From contig JAPJOH010000001.1 in the NCBI GenBank assembly GCA_030826265.1, forward strand, positions 71,593 to 135,592: 64,000 bases of DNA. The letters are read 5' to 3'. Each line of letters starts with the position of its first letter. The first letter of the stretch is position 1. The position numbers and the translations under genes were made by a program. Positions 40,462 to 48,566 of this stretch are shown here, one piece after another. The notes under the pieces were generated by a model. It saw only the letters and a list, made by a program, of their open reading frames with translations, did no database searches and was not told where the DNA came from. Origin of the DNA: Collinsella aerofaciens. GTDB taxonomy: Bacteria > Actinomycetota > Coriobacteriia > Coriobacteriales > Coriobacteriaceae.

Positions 40462-40490
40462 AGATAAAACCTGCCAAAATAAACCTGTCC
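40451..40490. repeat. Dispersed 40-bp repeat, copy 2
   Basis: This matches 14796-14835 with about four differences (GACGTTT, AGATAAAACC, CCAAAATAAACCTGTCC). It partly overlaps the inverted repeat next to it. Confidence 0.8.
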
Positions 40491-40504
40491 ATTTTCGACA
40501 GACT

Positions 40505-41164
40505 TTAGGGCTCCCAGGGGCAGGGGGCTTCGATGTGGATGTGCTCGCCGGTTACGGGATGCGTAAAGGACACGCTGTGGGCGTGGAGCATCAGGCCACA
40601 GGGGCGCGGCGTTCCGTACAGGTCGTCGCCTACCAGGGGATGACGCTCGCTCGCCAGATGCACGCGGATTTGGTGCTTGCGGCCGGTGAGCAACTCGACA
40701 TCGATATACGAGCGCGTGGGCAGGCCACGGCGACTCTTAAGACGCTTGAGTACCTTGACGCGCGTCTGAGAGGGCTTTCCGCTGGCGCCGACACGCATCT
40801 TGCGGCTATCGTGGCGATCGCGGGCGATGGGCATGTCGATGAGCTTCTCGTTCCAGTCGATCTTGCCCTCGGCCAGCGCCAGATAGTGCTTTTCGAAGGC
40901 GTGGTCGATCACCATCTGGTCAAAAGCGGGCTGCGTCTGTTTGTCGAGCGAAAACAGCACCACGCCGGTGGTGTTGCGGTCCAGACGGTTGAGCGGCTGC
41001 ATGTCAGTCGCGGCAAAGCCGTCGCCCATGGCCAGCAGCAGGTCGCTGGCGTAGTCGGTAAGCGTGCGCTCGCCGGTGCCGTCGCCGTGGACGATCATGC
41101 CGGCGGGCTTGTTGATGGCCATGAGCCAAGCGTCGCAGTAGAGGACTTGAGGTTCTTCGTTCAC
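40505..41164 (-). CDS. RluA-family pseudouridine synthase
   Basis: A 219-residue RNA pseudouridine synthase. The catalytic aspartate lies in PLNRLDRNTTGVVLF (about residue 61; the family has HRLDxxTSG). KPAGMIVHGDG near the start and LTGRKHQIRVHLASERHPLVGDDLYG near the end are typical. There is no N-terminal S4 domain, so it is shorter than RluC/RluD. The target RNA is unknown. GTG 41164 follows GAAAGG. It lies 15 bp after the U32-family gene and is likely co-transcribed with it. Confidence 0.9.
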   Translation of the reverse strand: MNEEPQVLYCDAWLMAINKPAGMIVHGDGTGERTLTDYASDLLLAMGDGFAATDMQPLNRLDRNTTGVVLFSLDKQTQPAFDQMVIDHAFEKHYLALAEGKIDWNEKLIDMPIARDRHDSRKMRVGASGKPSQTRVKVLKRLKSRRGLPTRSYIDVELLTGRKHQIRVHLASERHPLVGDDLYGTPRPCGLMLHAHSVSFTHPVTGEHIHIEAPCPWEP

Positions 41165-41179
41165 GTGTAAGCCTTTCGG

Positions 41180-43672
41180 TTAGCTGATTCCCACAAACAT
41201 GCAGCCCGAGGTCGCCCCGCGTAGGCGGGCGGCGGGCTTGCGGCCGGCTTGAGCCGCCTCGACGGCGCGACGGACGCGAGCGACGGCACGGCCAATCTCA
41301 TCGGCCTCGAGCAGGGTTCCGTCAACCATGAGACGACGCACGCCGGCATTGAGCAGCTGAGGAACCTGCGGTGTGAGGTCGATGGGGTAGGCGTCGTACA
41401 AGCGAGAGCGGCCGTGGATGTCGGTGCGGACGGGCATGACCTTTCCGTCGATATTCTTGAGCGAGAGCTTGCGGGCACGCAGGCGGCAGTTGGCACAATC
41501 GTGGATGCAGCCGTTGGCAACCTGCAGAATGCAATGCTCGCTTGTCATGACGCGCGGGCGGCCAAAGACGGTGATGCCCAGAGCCGCGGGCGCGGCGGCT
41601 CCGAGCGAGACAATCTCGTCGAGTGTGATCTCGGGCGAGAGCCAAAACGCACCGGCTCCGCGCCCGGCAAGCGCCTCCATGCAGGGCGTGTTGTGCACCG
41701 GCAGGCAAGAGCGAATCTCGGCCGTGGCGCCGGCATGCGCGGCTACGGCGAGCTCGGAGATATTGCCGACGGCGACGGTGGCTCCGGCATTGATCCAGGG
41801 ATCGACGCGTACGTGGTCAACGGCGCGGCAGACCTCGTCGAGTACGGGTACGATGCCCTGCTCAAATGCATCGGCGGGGGAGACACCGGCGGCCTCGAGC
41901 GCATCGGTGGTCATATAGATGCGCGTGGCGCCCTCGGCACGAGCTGCCTCGGCGGCTTCGAGCGTGTTGACGGTGGCGCAGATCTGCGGCTCGTCGCGGT
42001 AGTGCTCGGGCATGGGTCGCGTACATTTGTCGAGCACCGGCAACTCGAGCGTTTTCTCGCGCTCCTCGTACGGTGCCAGAATGGCCTCTTCCAGCGCCTT
42101 ACAAGCGGCGGCGCGCACCTTGTGCACGGCGGAAAAGCCCATACCGCAGCCGGCGTCGAGCGAAACGTCAAAGCTTGCGGCCTCAAAGGGAGAGGAGCCC
42201 ATGCGCCCGACGTGCTCAACCAGATCGGATGCCTCGACGGCGCGGGTCTTGGCGGCCTCGACGGTGAAGCCCGTGGCGGTGGCGGTGAGCGCGGGGTTGT
42301 CACAGCAGGTGAGTGTGACAGTAAACGGCTCGCCCAGGCGCGCCACGACGGACACGTCAACAGCTCGGCGGCGCAGCACATCGCGCTTGAGCGCGGCGCC
42401 AGCGGCGTCGATGGCGCGCTGACTGCGAATCACGCGGACGCGGCAGCCCTCGGGCATGCTGCGGGGCACGCGGCACTCAATGATGTCACCGGCGGCGGCA
42501 TCATCGGCGGCAATGGTGGTCAGGAACTGGTCAAACTCGTTATCGTGGCGAAGCTCCAGCAGGTCGCCCTTGCCCACGGGCTCAAACAACTCAATGCGGG
42601 CGATGGCGGCGCGCCGACGGCGGTCGTCGGGCTTGAGGCCGCGCACATCGCGGTTGGCCAGACGGCTGCCCAGTACCGTGCCTACGATCTGGCCGCGGTT
42701 GTTGGAACGCTCATAGCTCATCATCTCGTCGCCCGAGGTGCCGTCCTGATAGGCGTGCGTAAAGTCGCGGTTGAAGCAGCGCTTGAGCTGGCGCTGGCGG
42801 GCGGCTACCTCGTCCTTATCTACGGCGACCCCGGCCAGCATGTCATCAATCTGGTGACGATACACATCGACGATGGAATACACGTAATCGGGGGCCTTCA
42901 TGCGGCCCTCGAGCTTGAGCGATGCGGCGCCGGCGTCATACAGACGGCGAACAAGCTGCGACGTGTTGGTGTCGCGCGGGCACAGCGCGCGCTCGCGACC
43001 GGCAGGGGAGAGCGAGCGGCCGTTCTCGTCGATCAGCTCGTAGGGCAGGCGGCAGGGCTGGGCGCACATGCCGCGGTTGGCCGAGCGGCCCGCCATGGCA
43101 AAGCTCGAAAGCAGGCACAGGCCCGAGTAGCAAAAGCAGATGGCACCGTGGCTAAAGACCTCAAGGTCCACATCGGGCGCGGCGTTGTGAATGGCGGCGA
43201 TCTCGTCGATGGAGAGCTCGCGCGAGAGAGTCACGCGGTCGGCGCCCTGCTCACGGCACCAAAGGGTTCCGCGGTCGTCGTGGATGTTCGCCTGGGTCGA
43301 GATATGTGTCTCGATGCCGGGCATGGTGCGCTTGACCTCAAAGAACAGGCCCCAGTCCTGGATAATGAAGGCGTCGGCGCCCAGCGTGGAGCAGCGATGG
43401 ATGAGTTGCAGCGCATCGCCCATCTCGGACTGTTTGATGACGATGTTTACCGTGACGTAGACGCGCGACCCGGCTAGATGCGCGGCGCGGCAGGCTTGCT
43501 CAAAGGCCTCGTCGGTAAAGTTGGTGGCCTTGCGGCGGGCGTTGAAGCTGCCCATGCCGCAGTAGATGGCGTCTGCCCCGGCGGCGAGTGCGGCGGCAAA
43601 GGGCTCGGGCCCTCCGGCGGGCGCCAAAAGCTCGGGTCTGCGGTTGGTGGTTCGACTGGCGGTTGCGGTCAT
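41180..43672 (-). CDS. U32 family protein with duplicated barrel, RlhA-like
   Basis: An 830-residue protein annotated in its family as peptidase U32. The first domain (about residues 10-300) has LLAPAGGPEPFAAALAAGADAIYCG and GAICFCYSGLCLLSSFAMAGRSANRGMCAQPCR with the family cysteines. A middle domain (about 370-480) resembles DUF3656. A second barrel-like domain (about 520-800) carries NGCIHDCANCRL cysteines. E. coli RlhA, which hydroxylates 23S rRNA, and TrhP, which acts on tRNA, belong to this family, so an RNA-modifying role is more likely than proteolysis. The pseudouridine synthase downstream fits that role. Confidence 0.87.
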   Translation of the reverse strand: MTATASRTTNRRPELLAPAGGPEPFAAALAAGADAIYCGMGSFNARRKATNFTDEAFEQACRAAHLAGSRVYVTVNIVIKQSEMGDALQLIHRCSTLGADAFIIQDWGLFFEVKRTMPGIETHISTQANIHDDRGTLWCREQGADRVTLSRELSIDEIAAIHNAAPDVDLEVFSHGAICFCYSGLCLLSSFAMAGRSANRGMCAQPCRLPYELIDENGRSLSPAGRERALCPRDTNTSQLVRRLYDAGAASLKLEGRMKAPDYVYSIVDVYRHQIDDMLAGVAVDKDEVAARQRQLKRCFNRDFTHAYQDGTSGDEMMSYERSNNRGQIVGTVLGSRLANRDVRGLKPDDRRRRAAIARIELFEPVGKGDLLELRHDNEFDQFLTTIAADDAAAGDIIECRVPRSMPEGCRVRVIRSQRAIDAAGAALKRDVLRRRAVDVSVVARLGEPFTVTLTCCDNPALTATATGFTVEAAKTRAVEASDLVEHVGRMGSSPFEAASFDVSLDAGCGMGFSAVHKVRAAACKALEEAILAPYEEREKTLELPVLDKCTRPMPEHYRDEPQICATVNTLEAAEAARAEGATRIYMTTDALEAAGVSPADAFEQGIVPVLDEVCRAVDHVRVDPWINAGATVAVGNISELAVAAHAGATAEIRSCLPVHNTPCMEALAGRGAGAFWLSPEITLDEIVSLGAAAPAALGITVFGRPRVMTSEHCILQVANGCIHDCANCRLRARKLSLKNIDGKVMPVRTDIHGRSRLYDAYPIDLTPQVPQLLNAGVRRLMVDGTLLEADEIGRAVARVRRAVEAAQAGRKPAARLRGATSGCMFVGIS

Positions 43673-43813
43673 ATCCTGCCTTTCAAAATGCTCAGATAAT
43701 CAAAAGTATAGTGGCGCCGTTGCGGCAGGCGATGCCCGTGCTCCAAGCGGGATAAAGTCTTCAGCAGCTTGGACTGGCTGCTCCACATGAGAACCGTTCA
43801 GCGGTTCGGGGAG

Positions 43814-43859
43814 ACCGTTGGGCGATAAAATATTCTCGCAAGCTGATAATATTCTTGCA
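43814..43859. repeat. 18-mer shared with 3478-3495 and tandem repeats upstream of ridA
   Basis: ACCGTTGGGCGATAAAAT (43814-43831) occurs identically at 3478-3495 upstream of galU. It runs into two near-direct repeats, GATAAAATATTCTCGCA (43824-43840) and GATAATATTCTTGCA (43845-43859), 21 bp apart. They precede the ridA promoter. The rest of the 300-bp gap between the divergent U32 and ridA genes shows no gene. Confidence 0.6.
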
Positions 43860-43883
43860 TCAAACAGAAACCTTGAGTACCAT
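43855..43883 (+). promoter_or_regulatory. Candidate ridA promoter
   Basis: TTGCAT (43855-43860) and TACCAT (43878-43883) are 17 bp apart, about 90 bp upstream of ridA. The -35 box overlaps the second tandem repeat. Confidence 0.5.
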
Positions 43884-43972
43884 CCCAATCAAGCGCGGTG
43901 TTCAGACCGAACTGTGCCTCCCGGTGTGAACGCCGCGCTCACGCTTTCTCAACTGATCGTAAGGAGATAAAC

Positions 43973-44350
43973 ATGAGCAAGACCGTCGTGTCTTCCGATA
44001 ACGCACCAGCAGCCATCGGCCCGTATTCCCCTGGTATCCAGACCGGCAACATGGTGTTCCTGTCCGGCCAGCTGGGCATCGACCCCGCAACCGGCAAGAT
44101 GCCCGAGGGCGTCGAGGCCCAGGCTAAGCAGTCCCTCGCCAACGTCGAGGCCCTGCTGACCGCTGCCGGCGCTACCTTTGCCGATGTCGTCAAGACCACG
44201 GTCTACCTGGCCGACATCGCCGACTTCGCCGCCGTGAACGAGATCTACGCCTCCAAGTTCGAGGCCCCGTTCCCCGCGCGCAGCGCCTTCCAGGTTGCCG
44301 CCCTTCCGGCTGGCGGTCTGGTCGAGATCGAGGTCGTTGCCGCTCTCTAA
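43973..44350 (+). CDS. ridA: RidA family enamine/imine deaminase
   Basis: RidA (YjgF/YER057c/UK114), 125 residues, hydrolyses reactive 2-aminoacrylate-type enamines and imines released by PLP enzymes. It has APAAIGPYSPGIQTGNMVFLSGQLGIDP at the N-terminus. The C-terminal signature is FPARSAFQVAALPAGGLVEIEVVA, with the active-site arginine in PARSAF. The ATG at 43973 follows GTAAGGAGATAAAC; a longer frame from 43898 is not supported. Confidence 0.95.
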   Translation: MSKTVVSSDNAPAAIGPYSPGIQTGNMVFLSGQLGIDPATGKMPEGVEAQAKQSLANVEALLTAAGATFADVVKTTVYLADIADFAAVNEIYASKFEAPFPARSAFQVAALPAGGLVEIEVVAAL

Positions 44351-44379
44351 GGCGTTGGCCACAACTAAACATGACATGC

Positions 44380-44420
44380 AAAAAGACCCTGCAGCGCGTG
44401 CGAGCTGCAGGGTCTTTTGT
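44380..44420. terminator. Bidirectional terminator between ridA and the YheO-type regulator
   Basis: AAAAGACCCTGCAGC and GCTGCAGGGTCTTTT pair around GCGTGCGA. The A-run and T-run make it usable from both convergent genes. Confidence 0.9.
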
Positions 44421-44462
44421 CAAGTGACGGATCGCTTGTGGAGCCGCGCTTCATGTTGCCCG

Positions 44463-45119
44463 TTAGCCCTCCTTGCGAACTTTTTGCAGGTAGCGGTAGA
44501 CGCTGGGCTCCGAGATACCCAGCGCGGTGGCGGCGCAGGCCACGGCGCCCTTGAGCATGAACACCCCGTTGTCGTTGAGGTGGCGAATGACGTCCACGCG
44601 GTCGCTCTGACCAAGCGACGCCACATCCAGCCCGCGCGTGCTCAGCAACTCGGCAATGCTGCGGTCGATGAGCTCCTGTGTGGACTCCGAAAGGCTTTCG
44701 ACCTCGATAGGGGCGGGCTCCGTGCGCGTCGGCGCCGCGTCGAAGCACGCCATGAGCTGCTGCGCCATGGCGTTGATGGAGCGCACGGTCGAGAGGTCGG
44801 TGTTGACGCAGAGCATACCGACGATCTCGTCATTCTCGCGGATAAAGTACGTCGCTGACTCCAACGTCTTGCCGCCGGCACCGCGCCCCTCGTAGCCCGT
44901 AATAAACGGCAGGTCGCGATACTTGGCGTCGTGCATGATCTTGAGTGCCAGATCGGTGGCGGGACCGCCGACCTTGCGGCCGCTCACGATGCCGTTGCGA
45001 ATATCAACGATGGCGTGGTCGGGATCCGAGAAATCGTGCAGCACGATTTCGCTGTTTTTGCCGAGTATCTGCTCCAGAAAATCGACCATCGGCAAAAAGC
45101 GACGTACGGTCTCGTTCAC
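44463..45119 (-). CDS. YheO-like PAS and helix-turn-helix transcriptional regulator
   Basis: A 218-residue regulator. The N-terminal YheO-like PAS domain (about residues 8-120) starts RFLPMVDFLEQILGKNSEIVLHDFS and contains GGKTLESATYFIRENDEIVGMLCVN. The C-terminal DNA-binding domain (about 150-215) ends TALGISEPSVYRYLQKVRKEG, typical of HTH_22. GTG 45119 follows AAAGGAGTTGCCC; a longer frame reaching 45260 lies in promoter sequence. It is divergent from the NCS2 permease, so it probably controls the purine/selenium cluster. Confidence 0.88.
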   Translation of the reverse strand: MNETVRRFLPMVDFLEQILGKNSEIVLHDFSDPDHAIVDIRNGIVSGRKVGGPATDLALKIMHDAKYRDLPFITGYEGRGAGGKTLESATYFIRENDEIVGMLCVNTDLSTVRSINAMAQQLMACFDAAPTRTEPAPIEVESLSESTQELIDRSIAELLSTRGLDVASLGQSDRVDVIRHLNDNGVFMLKGAVACAATALGISEPSVYRYLQKVRKEG

Positions 45120-45252
45120 GGGCAACTCCTTTGGGTGAAATCGGAAATGTTCATAACAATTTTTTCTCATGGTAACACGCTGCCCATCATCTCGTATATC
45201 CGCAGGTACATTGCGTAATGCAGACGAACGGTAGGAATTTAGCGGTAAACGG

Positions 45253-45371
45253 TTGACCAAAAGAAAAGTTAGATGGTATTTTGACCAGACATTTTCCTGA
45301 CCTGCGGAAATGCGTTATTTCAGCTGAAGAATAGTCTGATAACAAAAAATTATTATTGAGAATGAGAATCA
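45253..45371. promoter_or_regulatory. Control region upstream of the purine cluster, with a Fur-like site
   Basis: The 352-bp gap between the regulator and the permease is AT-rich and has no gene. TTGACC occurs at 45253 and again at 45281, the first with a poor TATT-type -10 at about 17 bp. TGAGAATGAGAATCA (45357-45371) resembles the 7-1-7 Fur box with a few mismatches. Neither site is proven. Confidence 0.4.
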
Positions 45372-45471
45372 TCTTTAATACGATATGCAATGAAGGCACA
45401 ACCTCAACCCCGCACTGCGTCACAATAGAGCGTTAGATGCGAAAACAACTACTTCGAGGATTGGTGGTCAA

Positions 45472-46866
45472 ATGACCCAGGAGACGGTTACGAACGGCAC
45501 TGAAGCCCTGTTCACTCGAGAAGGCATGCCTCCCGTTAAGGAAATGATCCCGTGTGCCCTTCAGCACGTACTGGCATCGTTTGCCGGCATCATCACTCCG
45601 GCGGTCATCATGGCCGGCGTCTACGGCTTTAATAGCCAGCAGAGCACCGACATCATCCAGGTCGCGCTCATTCTTTCGGCGATCGACACGGCCCTTCAGG
45701 CCTTTGCCCCCTTCCGTCGCATCGGCGGCGGCCTGCCCATCGTCATGGGCGTTTCGTTTGCGTTCCTGCCGGCCCTGCAGGCCATGGGTGCCTCGGGCTT
45801 TAGCTTTGGTGCGCTGCTGGGCGGCGAGATCGTCGGCGGCGCCGTCGCGGTCCTCTTTGGTCTGGCCTACAGCAAGATCAAGTGGCTGTTCCCGCCCGTC
45901 GTGACCGGTACGGTCATCTTCTCCATCGGCGTTTCGCTGTATCCCACGGCCGTCAAGTATATGGCCGGCGGTATGGGTACGCCGCTGTGGGGCACTCCGC
46001 AGGCCTGGTGCGTCGCTCTTATCACCTTCGCCGTGGTCTTTGCGCTCGCCAACTTTGGCAAGGGCACGCTCAAGCTGGGATCCGTGTTCTTTGGCATGAT
46101 CGTTGGTATGATCGTCTCCATCCCCTTTGGCATGATCGACTTCTCCAGCGTCGCCTCCGCTCAGGTCTTCGCCCTTCCCAAGCTCATGCCCTACGCGCTC
46201 GAGTTTGATCCCGAGGTCTGCATTACCCTCGCCGTCGTGTTCCCCATGGTTGCTATCCAGGTTATCGGTGACGTCTCTGCCGCCTGCCTGGGCTCCATCG
46301 ACCGTATGCCCACCGAGCGCGAGCTTTCCGGCGCTATCGTGTCCCAGGGCCTCACCTCTATGGTCGGCGGCCTGCTTGGCGGTCTTCCCACCAGCGCCCT
46401 TGGCCAGAACGTGGGCATCATCTGCTCCAACAAGGTCGTCAACAAGTGGGTCTTTGTGATCATCGCGGCCGTCTTTGCCATCGCCGGCCTGTTCCCGCAG
46501 CTCTCTGCCGTCCTTTCCGCTATCCCGCAGCCCGTCATCGGCGGCGCGACCGTCGGCGTCTTTGGCACTATCACCATGAACGGCGTGCGCATGTTCACCC
46601 GCGAGGGCCTCACGCAGCGCACTACCACTATCGTCGGCACCTCCGTCGTCTTTGGCCTGGGTATTTGGATGGCCAGCGGTTGCCTTGCCGGCGAGGGTAT
46701 GCCCGCCTGGGTGTCCACCGTCATCGGCTCCAATGCCGTAACACCCACCGCCATCATGGCCATTGTCCTTAACCTGATCCTTCCGCAGACGCCGGTCGTG
46801 GCTCAGCACATCGATGCTGCTAAGGACGCTGCCGTGGATCTGGTCTTGCCCGAGAGCAAGAAGTAA
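45472..46866 (+). CDS. NCS2 family nucleobase permease (uracil/xanthine type)
   Basis: A 464-residue membrane transporter with about 14 hydrophobic segments. It contains ALQHVLASFAGIITPAVIMAG and PFRRIGGGLPIVMGVSFAFLP. The NCS2 signature region is TSALGQNVGIICSNK, where the usual Thr before the last basic residue is Asn. The neighbouring xanthine-dehydrogenase and SsnA genes point to a purine substrate. It opens the cluster and is divergent from the YheO-type regulator. Confidence 0.93.
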   Translation: MTQETVTNGTEALFTREGMPPVKEMIPCALQHVLASFAGIITPAVIMAGVYGFNSQQSTDIIQVALILSAIDTALQAFAPFRRIGGGLPIVMGVSFAFLPALQAMGASGFSFGALLGGEIVGGAVAVLFGLAYSKIKWLFPPVVTGTVIFSIGVSLYPTAVKYMAGGMGTPLWGTPQAWCVALITFAVVFALANFGKGTLKLGSVFFGMIVGMIVSIPFGMIDFSSVASAQVFALPKLMPYALEFDPEVCITLAVVFPMVAIQVIGDVSAACLGSIDRMPTERELSGAIVSQGLTSMVGGLLGGLPTSALGQNVGIICSNKVVNKWVFVIIAAVFAIAGLFPQLSAVLSAIPQPVIGGATVGVFGTITMNGVRMFTREGLTQRTTTIVGTSVVFGLGIWMASGCLAGEGMPAWVSTVIGSNAVTPTAIMAIVLNLILPQTPVVAQHIDAAKDAAVDLVLPESKK

Positions 46867-46882
46867 CCAATTCGGTGCTATT

Positions 46883-46914
46883 CGTCGGCGGACGCATCGC
46901 CTCGTCCGCCGACG
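46883..46914. other. GC-rich hairpin between permease and ssnA
   Basis: CGTCGGCGGAC and GTCCGCCGACG form a perfect 11-bp stem with a 10-nt loop and no T-run. It may protect or process the mRNA. Confidence 0.6.
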
Positions 46915-47061
46915 CCATGCGGCGCCAAGCCGCACTTCAAAGGGTTTGTCCCTTTGGTGAAGCGTTGACGGGAGAGGGCCCGTTTCCGGTGTAGGCCGGC
47001 GCTTCGCACTCCGCCATGTCAGAGGTGTCAAACCCCGCCTCTGATGTTGAAGGGAGCATCC

Positions 47062-48417
47062 ATGCTTCTGGTCGCTAACGGTTCCGTCTTTACCCGCAAC
47101 GCTCAGACCCCGTTTATTCCAAACGGTGCGGTCGCCATTGACGGAGATACGATCGTCGAAGTGGGCCCCGAGCGCGAGCTCAAGGCCAAGTACCCGGATG
47201 CCGAGTACGTCGATGCCCAGGGCAACCTCATCATGCCCGGACTCATCAACTGCCACACCCACATCTACTCGGGTCTGGCCCGCGGCCTTGCCATTAAGGG
47301 CTGCAACCCCACCAACTTCTTGGAGAATCTCGAGCAGCAGTGGTGGAGGATCGACGACAACCTGACGCTCGACGGCACCAAGGCCAGCGCCTATGCTACG
47401 ATTTTGGACTCCATCCGTGATGGCGTCACCACGATCTTCGATCACCATGCGAGCTTCTGCGAGATTCCGGGAAGCCTCTTTACCATTAAGGATGCAGCTC
47501 AGGAGCTGGGCATGCGTTCGTGCCTGTGCTACGAGGTCTCCGATCGCCGCGGCCAGGAAAAGTGCGACCAGGCCATTGCCGAGAACGCCGAATTTGCCCA
47601 GTGGGCCGCCAAGGAGCGTCGCGATAACGACAACCACATGATCGCCGCCATGTTTGGCGGACATGCTACCTTTACGCTTTCGGACGAGACCATGGATAAG
47701 ATGGCCGAGGCCAACAACGGCCTGACCGGCTTCCACATCCATGTGTGCGAGGGCATGAACGACGTGTGGGACTCCCGCCTCAACCGCGGTGGCATCAGCC
47801 CCGTCGAGCGCCTGCTGCAGCACAACCTGCTGGGTCCCGACACCATGCTGGGCCACTGCATCCACGTGACGCCTGCCGAGATGGATATCGTCAAGGAGTC
47901 CGGCACTTGGCTGGTCAACAACCCCGAATCCAATATGGGCAACGCCGTGGGCTGCGCCCCCGTGCTCGAGTTCTTCCGCCGCGGCATCCCCGTGTGCATG
48001 GGCACCGACGCCTACACCCACGATATGCTCGAGAGCCTTAAGGTCTTCCTGATTATTCAGCGCCACAACGCCGCCATGCCCAACGTGGGCTGGTGCGAGG
48101 CCATGACGATGCTGTTCGAGAACAACGCCAAGATGGCGAGCAAGTACTTCGATCGCAAGCTCGGTGTGCTCGAGGCCGGCGCTGCCGCCGACGTTATCGT
48201 TATGGACTACAAGCCCTTTACGCCGCTGAGCGAGGAGAATATCGACGGCCACATGCTCTTTGGCATGATGGGCAAAAACTGCCGCACCACCATCATCAAC
48301 GGCCGCGTCCTGTACAAGGATCGCGAGTTCGTTGGCATTGATGAGGACAAGATCAACGCGTGGACCATGGCCGAGTCCAAGAAGCTCTGGAGCACGCTCA
48401 ACGATCGCACCTACTAA
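47062..48417 (+). CDS. ssnA: Putative aminohydrolase SsnA
   Basis: SsnA, 451 residues, belongs to the metal-dependent amidohydrolases related to chlorohydrolase and guanine deaminase. The HxH metal motif is NCHTHIYSG (His65 and His67). Further ligands lie in GFHIHVCEG and LGHCIHVT, and the aspartate in MGTDAYTHDM. In E. coli and clostridia ssnA accompanies ygfK and xdhD in selenium-linked purine breakdown. Its exact reaction is not established. The ATG at 47062 follows GAAGGGAGCATCC. Confidence 0.92.
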   Translation: MLLVANGSVFTRNAQTPFIPNGAVAIDGDTIVEVGPERELKAKYPDAEYVDAQGNLIMPGLINCHTHIYSGLARGLAIKGCNPTNFLENLEQQWWRIDDNLTLDGTKASAYATILDSIRDGVTTIFDHHASFCEIPGSLFTIKDAAQELGMRSCLCYEVSDRRGQEKCDQAIAENAEFAQWAAKERRDNDNHMIAAMFGGHATFTLSDETMDKMAEANNGLTGFHIHVCEGMNDVWDSRLNRGGISPVERLLQHNLLGPDTMLGHCIHVTPAEMDIVKESGTWLVNNPESNMGNAVGCAPVLEFFRRGIPVCMGTDAYTHDMLESLKVFLIIQRHNAAMPNVGWCEAMTMLFENNAKMASKYFDRKLGVLEAGAAADVIVMDYKPFTPLSEENIDGHMLFGMMGKNCRTTIINGRVLYKDREFVGIDEDKINAWTMAESKKLWSTLNDRTY

Positions 48418-48432
48418 TTCACAAGTAGATTC

Positions 48433-48468
48433 GCGCGCGTCGGATGTTTCGCCACATCCGGCGCGCGC
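48433..48468. other. GC-rich hairpin between ssnA and ygfK
   Basis: GCGCGCGTCGGATGT pairs with ACATCCGGCGCGCGC (one G-T pair) around TTCGCC. There is no T-run. It lies 100 bp before ygfK and resembles the hairpin before ssnA in type but not in sequence. Confidence 0.65.
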
Positions 48469-48566
48469 ATAGGCGGCCTCCGCGGGGTCGCCGGCGCTGT
48501 GCTAGCGCTACACCGTATTTGCGCCCGCCGCGCGGTCTCGCCGGGCGTTACAGAGAGGAACTCATT

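Noticed and set aside
41249..43477. 742-codon plus-strand frame opposite the U32 gene
   Set aside because: The minus-strand U32 frame has the family motifs and a ribosome binding site; the plus frame is a composition artefact.
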